From Mesostigma viride (taxonomy: Eukaryota; Streptophyta; Mesostigmatophyceae; Mesostigmatales; Mesostigmataceae), in the NCBI GenBank assembly GCA_009746045.1, contig RPFO01000938.1:1-64000 (forward strand): a DNA stretch of 64,000 nt, written 5' to 3'. Made by a program: the position numbers and the translations under genes. Below are positions 20,226 through 31,847 of this stretch, in pieces (the stretch's first letter is position 1; the number at the start of each line of letters is the position of its first letter). A model generated the notes under the pieces. That model had not been told where the DNA came from. It searched no databases and worked only from the letters and a program-made list of their open reading frames with translations.

Positions 20226-20801
20226 CTACATTCCCATAGTCCTCTCGGATAGCAGATTCCGGGTCCAATCAGGCGTAACCCACGCTAGACTAGGACCTTT
20301 CGGAGTCGCTGGTGCGGCTCGTAACAGACGGAAGCCGAGCTGAGTCTCGCTGAGGTGGCCGTCAAGGGCAGTGCGCAGGCGGTTCAGGATGAGCCGCATG
20401 AGAAGCTTGAGGGGAGCACTTTGGATGCACACCCCTCCGTAGTTGCCGGGGTCGGCGGGCGACCCCTTGTTATTGTACAGCATGGTGCGAAAACTGTGTT
20501 GCCAGGCCGCTGGGGGCGGTTGCGACGGCAGCAGAATGCGATTGCAGATGTCCCGGAAGAGCTGCATGACACCAGTGTCCTCAAACTCGGCGGCGAGTTT
20601 CACGACCGCTGCCGGAATCTCGTCGGAGCCTGTGGCTGCATCGTAGTACAGGTGCTGGACCGCCTCCGTGACCTCGCGGGAGGTGAAAGGAGGCATGTCT
20701 GACGGGTCGCCGAGCGGGGGGTAGTCCGCCGCTGACCTGGGCGGGGCCGGGGGCCCGGCTGGGCCGCCTTGCGGGCGGCGGTATAGAAATGGTTGTCTCA
20801 C
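20226..20801 (-). mobile_element. LINE family C reverse-transcriptase fragment
   Basis: 191 open codons homologous to the start of the family A and B RT: AADYPPLGDPSDMPPFTSRE, then YNNKGSPADPGNYGGVCIQS and SETQLGFR. It stops before the YADD motif. Ends are not defined and no target duplication was found. Confidence 0.7.
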
Positions 20802-21470
20802 TCAATAGAAATTAATACTTGTCTTACTCTCGATGGGTTTGTGGAAGCTCCAAAATGGGGAGACATGTACAATTGAGAATTGATGAGTTAGTTCACGACC
20901 TAACCTTTACACCTATATAGATAGCACTTGATCAGTTGTTTGAATCAACCTGGCTCGTGCCGTATTGTCTTTGTGGACGTGGCAAAGCAAGCCATCACCA
21001 ACTTGACATCCATATTCATGTTGAGGTCACCTCAAGAGGCTGCCAATAGCCGTACAACAACATTTCTAGAATGAACTACTGTGAGCCCTGTGCAACAGCC
21101 CCGCCCTGCATAATGGGCAGAATAACCTCATCAAATCTGGGCAGGGCTGCAAATGCCCCCTGCGCAGCTGTCACGGGCGGTCTTCCTCGCTCACTGCGCG
21201 CTAAGTCCGAGCAAGGGGACCTGAATTTGCTCCTATGGCTGTAACTCGTCATGCCACGAGACGCAGGGACAAGCTGGGGGAGAAAAACGGCAGCTCTGGT
21301 ATCTCCTTCCCGGGCCGCTTGACGCAGGGATGCGGTAGAAGAAATAGCCAAATGTATTCTTTGCAAACCCATCCCCGGTTCGTCTTCATCCGCCATCCAG
21401 CCACTTGACTGAGGCTGCCTCGTGAGACGGTCGACATACAGAGCGCGTACGTTCTTTATGGCCAGTTCTT
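20802..21470. other. Enolase 3' flank, no other gene seen
   Basis: Lies between the LINE fragment and the enolase stop codon. It should contain the enolase 3' UTR. Long frames here are shadows without family resemblance. Confidence 0.5.
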
Positions 21471-23892
21471 TTACGGGCGGCGGAAGTTCACGCCCGCGTA
21501 CCGCGGCTTGCCGAGCTCCTCCTCGATCCTCAGCAGCTGGTTGTACTTGGCTAGCCGCTCGCTGCGGCAGGGGGCGCCCGTCTTGATCTGGCCCGAGCTG
21601 AGCCCGACCGAGAGATCCGCGATAAAGTTGTCCTCCGTCTCCCCGCTGCGGTGGCTGACCATGACGCCCCAGCCCGCGGCCTTGGCGTCCTTGGCGGCCT
21701 GGATGGACTCGGAGATGGACCCGATCTGGTTCACCTTGAGCAGGAGCGCGTTGCAGGCCTTCTTGGACACGGCCTCGGCAATCTTCTTGGGGTTGGTGAC
21801 CGTCAGGTCGTCGCCCACGATCTGCGTGGACGAGAGCATGCCCGTGAGCTTGCTCCACGCAGCCCAGTCGTCCTGGTCAAAGGGGTCCTCGATCGACACA
21901 ATGGGGAACTCCTTGGTGAAGCTCGCGTACAGCTCGGCGAGCTTGTCGGCGGTGAGCACCTTGGAGCCGTCGTTGTCCTTCTTGTTCTTGAAGTCGAGGT
22001 CGTAGCGCTTGTCCTTGGTCAGGAACTCGGACGCCGCCACGTCCATGCCCAGCTTCACCTTGCCTGCAATAGGGAGCGGGGAGAAGCGATGAATAAATGA
22101 GAAATTATACAAGGTTTGGCAGGTCAGGTAAGGTCTCCATAAATGGGACAAAGCCCCACAGGGTACAAATTATGGTACCATGGTAATACGTCCCGTAGAT
22201 GGTGCGCTTTGGCCAAATGCATGATAACTAATCGATCAAAACAATCAGCCCACGAAGTCAAATCCATGGGAAGACGCCAGGGCTTTTCGCCCGTGGGCTT
22301 CGCCGATGTACATTGATGATTCTTTTATGTTAAACAGATGTTCTGGGTTCATGACTGAGACGCCAGTAAACAAATTCTGGTCCCAATAGCCCACATACTA
22401 GCTCAGATATTTTAGACCGCCGTACCTGGATAGGGTCTGTCAGATGGTTGATAAGGCACTGTCTGAGCCAATCGATCCCCCCTTCACGCTGACCCGTCGC
22501 GTCTATCCCCCAATCCACGCATGTCCTTGATTCAACACAACAACACATAACGCTAACCACTTCATACCAAGCTATCATCCCCGAACCCTACCAATAACGC
22601 TAACCACTTCATACCAAGCTTTTATCCCCAAACCCTACCCGTGCACCCCATGCGCACTCGATCACACTCCGCAGCTGACAGGATTCCCACCACACGCCCC
22701 CCCTCCCCCAAAAGCCAGTCATTGTACCCCACTATTTCTGATTCTACCACCCCAAAACCGTACTAGCCTAGCCCGCGTCCTCGATCGCGTTTAGCAGCAG
22801 AAACAAACCCCACCACGCGCTCAAAACACACCATCGCTGTCCCCCACTGTTTATGTCCCCCCCCCCCCCCAAAGAAAATCTCCAACTCCTTCCCCCTCCC
22901 CCCCGAAAAGCCCAACACCAAGTACTCGAGGGACCCAACAGCTTTTTCGCTGGCACAGGCCGGCGTATCCCGCGTCCCCGGCCCAACACAACCACGCGTA
23001 ACATAAAAGAAGTGTTCTACATTAGGCTGCGAAAACATTGGTTTTTGGTACCGACCCCTACGGCTACCCCCTCTAAGGCAACCCCCTTGTGGCCGTCATC
23101 TGTACAAGTGTACCCCGCGTCCTCGATACGCGTTGAGCAGCCGACATTCCCACCACGCGCTCTTCTAGTTCTACCACCCCCAACAACGTACCGGTGTACC
23201 CCGCGTCCTCGATCGCGTTGAGCAGCAGGTCCAGCCCCTCGCGGTTGTCCTGGATGTTGGGCGCAAACCCGCCCTCGTCGCCCACGTTGACCGCGTCCTG
23301 GCCGTACCGCTTCTTGATGATCGTCTTCAGGCTCGCGTACACCTCGCAGCCCATGCGCATGGCCTCGGCAAAGCTACCTGCGCCGGTGGGCAGAATCATG
23401 AACTCCTGCATCGCCAGCTTGTTGCCCGCGTGGCTGCCTCCGTTGATCACGTTGAGTGCCGGGACCGGCATGACCAGCTCCTTGTTCCCCGCCAGGTCCG
23501 CGATGTGGCGGTAGAGGGGGATCCCCCGTGCGCCCGCGCCGGCACGGCACGCGGCAAGCGACACGCCCAAAATAGCGTTGGCCCCGAGCTTGGACTTGTT
23601 CTCGGTCCCGTCCAGCTCGCGCATGAGCTTGTCGAGCGCGCCCTGGTCAGCCGCGTTCTTTCCGATGAGAGCGGGCGCGATGACCTCGTTGATGTTCTTG
23701 ACTGCCTTGAGCACGCCCTTGCCCCCGTACACCTTCTTGTCGTCGTCACGCAGCTCGAGCGCCTCGTAGATGCCAGTGGAGGCGCCGGAGGGCACGGCCG
23801 AGCGGTAGAGCGTGTCGGTCACGAGGTCCACCTCGACCGTCGGGTTGCCACGGCTGTCGATGATCTGGCGCGCCTTGATGGACTTGATGTCC
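21471..23892 (-). CDS. ENO: Enolase (phosphopyruvate hydratase), exons 2 and 3; exon 1 not located
   Basis: Glycolytic enzyme, 2-phosphoglycerate to phosphoenolpyruvate, Mg-dependent, normally cytosolic. Exon 2 is 23892-23192 and exon 3 is 22063-21471 (TAA at 21471-21473), joined as [13 protein letters not shown]. Active-site motifs are all present: SGASTG loop, [12 protein letters not shown] (His159/Glu168 of yeast), [10 protein letters not shown] (Glu211), GMDVAASEF (Asp246), [10 protein letters not shown] (Glu295), VGDDLTVTN (Asp320), [10 protein letters not shown] (Lys345), [10 protein letters not shown] (His373) and GQIKTGAP (Lys396). The two exons give about 430 residues, so exon 1 adds only a few; it lies upstream of the acceptor AG at 23893-23894 (phase 2 junction). 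The pentapeptide insert of plant and charophyte enolases is absent between DGTENK and SKLGAN. Confidence 0.95.
22064..23191 (-). other. Enolase intron 2 with internal copies of the upstream exon end
   Basis: 1128 bases, donor G|GTACGT, acceptor TTGCAG|GC. It contains two degenerate copies (about 22735-22830 and 23105-23160) of the exon 2 end plus donor region: the string encoding LLNAIEDAG recurs, followed by a TTCTACCACCCC-like motif. A 50-base tandem duplication (AACGCTAACCACTTCATACC) lies at about 22550-22640. Confidence 0.85.
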
Positions 23893-25070
23893 CTGGGGTG
23901 GCGTTGTCCGGGGGGAGGGGGGGGGAGAATGGGGTGGTGTTGTCCGGGGGGGCGGGGGCGAGGGAGACCAGGGGAAGGGAACAGGGAAGGGGGGGGGGGG
24001 GGGGGGGCGCATTAAATACAGATTGGGAGAGGAATTCAAATAAGACAGGAGAGGAGAAAGACAAGGGGGGGGAAGTTCAGAAACAGAGGAGAAAAGCGCA
24101 GCCGAAAGGGAGAGAGGGGGCGGAACGGAAGGATACAAAGCAGCAGTGAATAGGGTAAAAAGAGGGATACAAAGCAGGAGTGAAAAGAGAAAAAAGAGGG
24201 GTAAAAGAGGCGGCGGGGAGGCGTGGCGAGGAAGGGGGTGGCATTGAACAGGGAGGAAAGGAAATGCTCAACTGAAGAAAAGGGGAGCGATCATGAGAGG
24301 GGGGCTATGGGGATGAGAGGGAGAATTGTGATTGGTAAAGTTATATGTGCCCATCGAATCCGTTTCAACGTGGTTGGTACCATTGGGCCACGTGCAAATT
24401 TAGCTTGGGCCAATACATTGGGCCAAGTGCCCTGGTGGTGCGCTACCGATTCTCAAGGCCACCCCTGGTAAAGTTCAATGATGGATTCTTTTGGTTGGAT
24501 CGAGCTTGAGCAGCGCTGAATGGCTGATGAGCATTACGAGCGTGGCGGATGTACGGGCACATGGACAGAGGGATGCGCGGACAAACACGAAATGAGACAT
24601 GCCACAAGCATGCATGCCATGGCACGCCATGCCATGCCACGTGCCACTCTACCCCATCCCACCCCAAACCCCAGCCGACCGCGATGACAACAACCTTGGA
24701 CGTGGTAAAGGTATCAGATTGTTGTTTCCAGCACGCTTACAGTCCCACATAGACAACGCGGTACTGGACAAAAAGCAATGTGAAGAAAAGGGAGAAAATC
24801 CGGAAGCCGAGAACAGCGGATCCTGGACCTTGCTCCCTTGGAATCCCCACAAGCAACATGATGCAACCATTTTCCGTGCAAAACATCCCCTCCTCCCCCT
24901 CTCCCACGGCGCCTCAAGTAGGCACACCGCACTGCCCAAAATCCCGCCTACCTGCCTGACAACCCACTAAATCGTGTCTGCACACACCTTTCCCTCGCCT
25001 CCCCTCCTCTCCCCTGCTTTAAGAACCCACCCCCTAATCCCCCGATGCATACACGGAAAAAGGTCTAGAG
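23893..25070 (-). other. Enolase intron 1 / 5' region, G-rich
   Basis: Purine-rich plus strand with G runs (23915-24010, including about 19 consecutive Gs) and GAGGGG/GGAAAG stretches to 24300. Minus-strand reading gives a pyrimidine-rich intron. Exon 1 and the promoter must lie here or further right; I could not identify a start with a good donor. Confidence 0.5.
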
Positions 25071-27160
25071 AATGGAAGTACGATGACCGTCAACAGACAT
25101 ACTTTAAATACGAGGAACCCTGAGATGGGACCAGAAGCTCGCACCCGTTTTTATGAGGGTTTGCAGCCAGAGTTGCAGGCCGAAGTTCATACATGTCATA
25201 ATCTACACACATGTATATACATCTAGATATTCGAAATTCAATGACATGGACAAAGGGATCCGAAGGACGAAGCTGTATCGACAGGGTGTTAGGGCCGCAG
25301 GGTAGCACCCTGGTGACTCGTGTCCTTTTTGAAAAAAAAAATGATAATCATAATGTGCTCTTTGGATGCAAACATGTCTAGTTGAAGTGTTGGGAAGTGG
25401 TTGGTCAAACGGATACTGATACGACACTGTTAGCCGATGGGTTTGAAGGACAGCATGGCTGTTTGATGTCCATGGGGGCCTAACAGCGCCACCGCCAAAT
25501 TTAGATGCATGCAAGAGGTATTTGGCCGCATCTATGCGCGATGGGGCGTTCAATGCTTAGCTGGAAAGGCGGAGGTTTGGGGGGGGACCGGGGGGGAGGC
25601 ATACATGGGATTTCAGTGCCAGGCCTAAAGCGGCTGGTTTAATGGGTGACGCCCACGCCCGCATTGAGAAGATAGGCTCGGGCGCGCAATCATTGGCGGG
25701 TAAGGAATTGGATGTTCCGAGGCAAGGTTCGTATGCTGACGGGCAGGCCGAAAACTGAGCTGTGCACGTGGCAGTGGCTGGCAGTGGCTAGTGGCGGACT
25801 TATCAGTTAACTGGGCGATTAGCATATCCAGTGGCGATAGAACCGCAATGCCCAGCCGTCCAATTAGACTGTGTTTGCACCAACCATGCTTATTTCCTTA
25901 CCCTGCCTTTGCCATCACAGACATGCGACGGCTGGAAGCAACCCTTTGGGGCACGATGCACTTCGAGACCTCGCCAAGCCGCTTGGTCGCAGATGCGAAG
26001 TGATTGCCGCGCACCAGGCCAACATGCGGGGCCAGGGACAATGTGCGTCCAACAGACATGGATGCGAGCCCGGCGGACGACATGGTTGTCTCGTGGAGCC
26101 CTGAAGGTGTTGCAGGCGGCTACAATTCACGTGAGCTCTTTCGCACACAACTCCGAACGAGAAACGGATTAGGCAGGCAGACATCGTGCCACGGCATTTC
26201 ATAAAATTTAAGTGTCGTCCTGCCGCCTGTACCGACGTCCGCCGCGCCACTGTGGCCAGCCAGTCACAGGCTCACAGCTGGTCGCAGGTTGCAAAAGCTG
26301 GAGCTTGCGGTAGAAGGTGATGAAACTACCGCCTGTCGCCTGATGAGTCACCAGACTCCAGTCTCAAGAGTCAAGGACTGAGCCGTTGGCGGTCGAATCG
26401 CGTCGTGTTGCGGCCCGCGAGCTGCGTTGGCCCGGGACTCAGCGCGCCCAATAGGTCAGCTCGGCATTTTGCAGCGTGGCATCTTGACCTTTCGGGATGT
26501 CGTTCATGATCCCGTTCATGTCCCACACCGTTTCCGAATCTCTGCTGCCCACGTGGGCCTCAACAACAACCACAACAGTCCCTCGCCGGCTGTACGACAG
26601 AGACCTTGTCGTGCAATCTTTTGGTGCGAGATCGTTCACGTAACCGTCTTGGTGTCGTCATTCTCACTCCGTTGTCCGCCAGCAAAGCGAGCGATATCAA
26701 TCCATAGTAAAGACCGACGGGATCCTGTCGCGGATCTTCCTACTTTTCCGGTCATTTTCAGGTACAGACCGACGGCAATATTTCCTCGGCCGCTATATAG
26801 ACTCTCTCTCCGATGATGCGACCGTACATGTCTCCGCTGCGTACCTTTGTTTCATTGTGATGGCATGCTGTTCACTGTGTTCAGTGCTCTGGCCCTCGGC
26901 CGTTTCCAAATCTCTGCTGCCCATGTGCGGCGTGGGTAACGAAAATAACAACAGGGAGGCGTGGGATCCAGCTTACTAAGTACTGACTGTCTGACTGACA
27001 GCGAGGAGCAAGCTGATTCGCAATTAATTGCCTCATGGCCACAATAATGCTGAACTCACATAAGATTTGCGCCTCTGCTTTACGCGCGGCGGCAAGCAGA
27101 CAACATTGGCTTGCCTGATCTCCCGCGCTATATTGTCAGCTATTTTGTCAGCGGGATACG
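25071..27160. other. No gene recognised
   Basis: Short frames only, no conserved motif, no LINE or LTR signature. Possibly the intergenic space between the divergent enolase and U-box kinase genes. Confidence 0.4.
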
Positions 27161-27215
27161 GTGCATCCTGGTCGAATAATGCGAGGCTTGAAGCTGCCTA
27201 TAACATACATATATG

Positions 27216-27220
27216 TTGTA

Positions 27221-27289
<69 letters not shown>

Positions 27290-27290
27290 G
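27216..27290. repeat. (GTT)n microsatellite
   Basis: About 25 nearly perfect GTT trinucleotides, 450 bases upstream of the kinase start. TATAAAT at 27342 is a possible TATA element. Confidence 0.9.
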
Positions 27291-27735
27291 CCCACGCCGC
27301 ACATGGCAGCCTATGTGTACTGCTTAGGCTAAAGCTACCCGTATAAATCCCCTGGACAGTGATGTCGACAAATTATTTCACTACAATGTCCAATGCAAGA
27401 ACCCGAAAGACGTCAAAGCTCACATGGGAAACCGCATGTAAGGTAACTTCGGCGTTTCCTTGACAGTTTGGCAGGACCTTTACACCGTGAAAGCTGTGAA
27501 AGAAGAAAACTGGCGTCAAAATGCTATGGCAGGGTTGTACATCGGGTACAAGTGGAGTGCGTGGAATTGATATCCTGGAATGTGCGTGTAGCATTTAATT
27601 GGATACGAGAAAGCCGGGCGGATGCACGCCCGGAGAAGCGATCTCCGGCTGGGGATGTAGCGTCAAGCACGAGAAAATTAGGCAAGGCAATTCTTGTCTT
27701 GCATCCTCGCGACCTCCTTATACACAGCCGTCGCG

Positions 27736-29598
27736 ATGGACCCCCGCAAAGAGCTTATATGCCCTCTTTCCCTAGACCTTATGACCGACCCTGTCATGCT
27801 CGTTGAGACGGGAGAAATTTTTGAGCGTAGCTCCATCCAAGGGTGGTTCGACAGGGGAAACCGGACAGACCCCTGGACGCGGCAGCCGCTGACCAGCACC
27901 CGCCTAGTACCCGTCCGGCTGCTGCGCCGGCTAGTCGAGGATTGGATCGAGCAACAGACGCGGCGGGAGCGGTTAGAGCAGGAGCAGGGGCAGACGCGCG
28001 CGATGCTCGGTGCGGACGAGGACGACGGGGTGTCCTTTATCGAGCCGGAACGCCTCACCCTGGGCAAGACGATCGGCACCGGCGCCACCGGCGTCGTCCG
28101 GGCGGCGACATTGCATCCGTCGGGGCAGGAAGTGGCCGTCAAGATGCTGTCTTTGCAAGGGCTGACCGACTGTTCAACATTTCGGCGCGAGGTCCGTGTC
28201 CTCCAACGGGCATCCACATTCTGCCACAACGTGTGCCGGTTCCTGGGCGTGAGCCGCATCCAGGGCAACCTTTGCATCATCATGTTCAAGTACGAAAAGT
28301 CCCTGGAGGACGCCATCAAGCAGTTCGGCAAGCCGCCGCAGTCGATCAGCACATCGGTTGCTGCCACCAGTTCCTCCAGTGATGCTGCCAGCAACCAGCC
28401 CAACTCCGCCACGCCCGCCTCGCAAGGCAACCGCCATCCTAGCAGCGGAGTCAGCACCCCGCGCATGGACGCCAGCACAACGCCGGGCCCGGAGACGGCC
28501 ACCCCCGACTCGCCAGCAATCCCAGTGCCGTCGCGGCGACCATCGCGGCTTTCCCCCATCGTGTCCCCCTCCCTCTCCCCCCTGCAATCCCCGTCCCAAC
28601 GGCCCTCCCTGGAGATGCCAGCTCTCAGTGGGGGGGGCGGGGGTGGGGGCAGCATCTCGCCTGTCCCCTCCCCCTCCTCCTCCAATTCCTCGATGACATC
28701 ATCCTCCCTCGTGCCCTTGGGCCTCTGTCTCACGCTCCCATCCCCCCTCCCCTCCCCGCTCCCCTCACCCTCCTCTCCCTCTTCCTCGTCGCCACGCCAC
28801 AGGCAGTGGGAGAGGGACAGGCTGTCGGGAGACTTGACCTCACGCGGCAGTGCCAGCAGTTTCAGTAGCGGCGGTGCCAGTGCCGTCAATCTCAGCAGCG
28901 GTGGTGGTGCCAGCGGAGGTGGCGTTGGTGGCGGCAGTTGTCCTGGTTCTGATGGTGGCGGCGGGGGCGGCGGGGGCGGCATGCCCTACAAGCGCATGCT
29001 GCTGCTGGCGTCGGATATCGCCCTTGCGATGGCCGACCTCCACCGCCAGCACATCGTTGTTGCCGACCTCAAGCCCGCCAATGTGCTGTTGGATCGCTAC
29101 GGTCGCGCCGTGGTGGCCGATTTCGGCATATCGACGTTGCTAGAGCACACGCTCGCGGTCCGCCACGCCAGCACGATCGTTGGGTCAGTCAACTACATGG
29201 CCCCCGAGCAGCACGCGCCCGATGAGGGTCAAGGGGTGACCGCAAAGGCGGACGTGTGGGCGTTTGGTGGGTTGATGCTGGCAATGGCGACGGGGGAGCA
29301 CCCCTGGGAGGGTCTCCAGATGCGCCAGGTCATCACGAACGTGCTCGTGAGGAGGCAGGCGCCGCGCGTGCCAGTGTGGCTGCCGGAGGAGATACGGGGG
29401 CTCCTGGGGCGGTGCTTCTGTCACGACCCGGCGGGTCGGCCGAGCTTTGAGGAGATCCTGGCGGTGCTGAGGGAGGCGTGGAGCCGCCAGCGTGAGGAGT
29501 GGGGGAACGCCACGGGGTGGCTATCAGGCGACCCGCCGGTGCGTGGGTGCAGAGAGTTTATCATGCTGATGCAGAGAGTTTATGAAGAGAGAGGTTGA
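27736..29598 (+). CDS. U-box domain protein kinase
   Basis: 620 codons from ATG 27736, the first ATG in frame and directly at the U-box. Residues 1-70 are a U-box (ICPLSLDLMTDPV, then WFDRGNRTDPWTRQPL), a RING-like E2-binding fold. Residues about 105-540 are a protein kinase: Gly loop IGTGATGVV, VAVK lysine (about 136), low-complexity Ser/Pro/Gly insert (about 200-415) in the N-lobe to C-lobe hinge, catalytic loop VVADLKPANVLL (about 441), VADFGIS, YMAPEQ and the DVWAFGGLMLAMATGEHPW helix. HRD is replaced by VAD: the catalytic Asp is kept, the Arg is not, so it need not be activated by activation-loop phosphorylation. Fusion of U-box and kinase suggests phosphorylation-linked ubiquitination. 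The insert is G/C-repeat rich and could contain an unspliced intron, but the frame is open throughout. Confidence 0.88.
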   Translation: MDPRKELICPLSLDLMTDPVMLVETGEIFERSSIQGWFDRGNRTDPWTRQPLTSTRLVPVRLLRRLVEDWIEQQTRRERLEQEQGQTRAMLGADEDDGVSFIEPERLTLGKTIGTGATGVVRAATLHPSGQEVAVKMLSLQGLTDCSTFRREVRVLQRASTFCHNVCRFLGVSRIQGNLCIIMFKYEKSLEDAIKQFGKPPQSISTSVAATSSSSDAASNQPNSATPASQGNRHPSSGVSTPRMDASTTPGPETATPDSPAIPVPSRRPSRLSPIVSPSLSPLQSPSQRPSLEMPALSGGGGGGGSISPVPSPSSSNSSMTSSSLVPLGLCLTLPSPLPSPLPSPSSPSSSSPRHRQWERDRLSGDLTSRGSASSFSSGGASAVNLSSGGGASGGGVGGGSCPGSDGGGGGGGGGMPYKRMLLLASDIALAMADLHRQHIVVADLKPANVLLDRYGRAVVADFGISTLLEHTLAVRHASTIVGSVNYMAPEQHAPDEGQGVTAKADVWAFGGLMLAMATGEHPWEGLQMRQVITNVLVRRQAPRVPVWLPEEIRGLLGRCFCHDPAGRPSFEEILAVLREAWSRQREEWGNATGWLSGDPPVRGCREFIMLMQRVYEERG

Positions 29599-29848
29599 TG
29601 ACGGCACTTGAAGGCGCTAATAAGAGGTTTAGATCCCTCCTTTCTAGAAGAGCATTACATTAGAGAAGTGTGGATGTCCTGATAAGGAGGCATGGGGCAT
29701 TCGTGGGAATGGGCAGGTTATGTTTTGGAGAAATGGTCGCACTTTAAAAAGGGGGTGGGGGCGATGCTGGTCCAATGTTTGGACACGGAGGGTCGATCTC
29801 AAAGGGGGGGCTTGGGAGGACAGGTGGCATGCTGCTGTCTGTGTATGT

Positions 29849-30546
29849 GGGCGGGGGGGCGGGCGGGCGGGCGGGCGGGCGGGCGGGCGGGCGGGCGGGC
29901 GGGCGGGCGGGCGGGCGGGCGGGCGGGCGGGCGGGCGGGCGGGCGGCGGCGGGCGGGCGGGCGGGCGGGCGGGCGGGCATGCGGGCGGACGGGCGGCGGG
30001 GGCGGGCGGGCGGGCGGGCGGCGGCGGGCGGGCGGGCGGGCGGGCGGGCGGGCGGGCGGGCGGGCGGGCGGGCGAGGGGGCGGGCGAGTGGGCGGGTGAG
30101 TGGGCGGGCGAGTGGGCGGGCGAGTGGGCGGGCGGGCGGGCGGGCGGGCGGGCGGGCGGGCGGGCGGCGGGCGGGCGGGCGGCGGGCGGGCGGGCGGCGG
30201 GCGGGCGGGCGGGCGGGCGGCGGGCGGGCGGGCGGGCGGGCGGCGGGCGGCGGGCGGGCGGGCGGGCGGGCGGCGGGCGGGCGGGCGGGCGGGCGGGCGG
30301 GCGGGCGGGCGGGCGGGCGGGCGGGCGGGCGGGCGGGCGGGCGGGCGGGCGGGCGGGCGGCGGCGGGCGGGCGGGCGGGTGGGCGGGCGAGTGGGCGGGC
30401 GAGTGGGCGGGCGAGTGGGCGGGCGAGTGGGCGGGCATGCGGGCGGGCGGGCGGCGGGCGGGCAGGCGGGCGGGCAGGCGGGCGGGCGGGGGGGTGGGCG
30501 GGCGGGCGGGCGGGCGGGCGGGCGGGGGGTGGGCGGGCAGGCGGAT
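29849..30546. repeat. (GGGC)n array with GGGCGAGT variants
   Basis: About 700 bases of tetranucleotide GGGC, with GCGGGC slips and clusters of GAGTGGGCGG variants near 30080-30130 and 30380-30440. All three plus frames are open (Gly/Arg/Ala repeats), which reflects composition, not a gene. Confidence 0.95.
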
Positions 30547-31274
30547 GGGCGGGTGGGTGGGTGGGTGGGTGGGTGGGTGGGTGGGTGGGTGGGTGGGTGG
30601 GTGGGTGGGTGGGTGGGTGGGTGGGTGGGTGGGTGGGTGGGTGGGTGGGTGGGTGGGTGGGTGGGTGGGTGGGTGGGTGGGTGGGTGGGTGGGTGGGTGG
30701 GTGGGTGGGTGGGTGGGTGGGTGGTGGGTGGGTGGGTGGGTGGGTGGGTGGGTGGGCGTGGGCGGGCGGGCGGGCGGGCGGGCTGGGGGTGGGCGGGCAG
30801 GCGGCGGATGGGCGGGTGGGTGGTGGGTGGGTGGGTGGGTGGGTGGGTGGGTGGGTGGGTGGGTGGGTGGGTGGGTGGGTGGGTGGGTGGGTGGGTGGGT
30901 GGGTGGGTGGGTGGGTGGGTGGGTGGGTGGGTGGGTGGGTGGGTGGGTGGGTGGGTGGGTGGGTGGGTGGGTGGGTGGGTGGGTGGGTGGGTGGGTGGGC
31001 GGGTGGGCGGGCGGGCGGGCGGGCGGGCTGGGGGTGGGCGGGCAGGCGGATGGGCGGGTGGGTGGGTGGGTGGGTGGGTGGGTGGGTGGGTGGGTGGGTG
31101 GGTGGGTGGGTGGGTGGGTGGGTGGGTGGGTGGGTGGGTGGGTGGGTGGGTGGGTGGGTGGGTGGTGGGTGGGTGGGTGGGTGGGTGGGTGGGTGGGTGG
31201 GTGGGTGGGTGGTGGGTGGGTGGGTGGGTGGGTGGGTGGGTGGGTGGGTGGGTGGGTGGGTGGGTGGGTGGGTG
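30547..31274. repeat. (GGGT)n array
   Basis: About 730 bases of GGGT interrupted by two GGGC-rich islands (30754-30815 and 31001-31060) that share GGCTGGGGGTGGGCGGGCAGGCGG, so the array has a higher-order unit of about 250 bases. The G-rich plus strand can form G-quadruplexes. Confidence 0.95.
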
Positions 31275-31847
31275 GTGTGTTATTATATTTTGTTAGAGTG
31301 GTTTTAGTACAAGGTGTTCTCTTTCCATACCCACCAAGTTAATCATCCCCGCCCCCAGCTTCTCTGCTGGCATTCGCCACTTCCCAGGGTGGATGCCCAG
31401 GGAGTTGTTGCCATGGTCGCCTTCTGGACTTTTCTCACCATGATTTCTCGTACCATCATGTTCTTGTTATCGCCGATACCGTAGTATTCTTTATCGATAC
31501 TAAACAACTACACCTAGAGCGTCCATGCATCCTCGACTTAGTATCACGTTGACTATGTATCACTCATAGCATGGATAGCGCTCCTATTCGTATTCCCACC
31601 GCCTCATTTGGGAGCGTGCCTGCCTTGTCCATGCTGCCATCCGCTCGCCTCGTTCTCCTTGTGTGGAGTTAACCCATAGGAGGAGAGTAGGGGTATAGTA
31701 GGGTTTGAGCTAACGGGGGGCCGAGCGAGGGAAGGGGGTTACAATAGGTCTGTAAAAAGAGTGCCATCATGCATCATTTGTTTTTGCTCGCCGCCTTCAG
31801 CCATCGACCATCCTTTGATAAAGCCAGGTACTGCATGGGGCTAAATC
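31275..31847. other. No gene recognised
   Basis: Unique-looking sequence between two tandem arrays. No conserved motif or long frame. Confidence 0.4.

Noticed and set aside
20355-20702. Plus-strand frame of 115 codons at the LINE C fragment
   Set aside because: Antisense shadow of a clear minus-strand reverse transcriptase.
21076-21858. 260-codon minus frame overlapping enolase
   Set aside because: Shadow frame of exon 3; the true frame has all enolase catalytic motifs.
29720-31342. 540-, 510- and 398-codon frames of Gly/Arg/Ala and Gly-Gly-Trp-Val repeats
   Set aside because: Open in all frames because (GGGC)n and (GGGT)n contain no stop; no unique sequence or start context.
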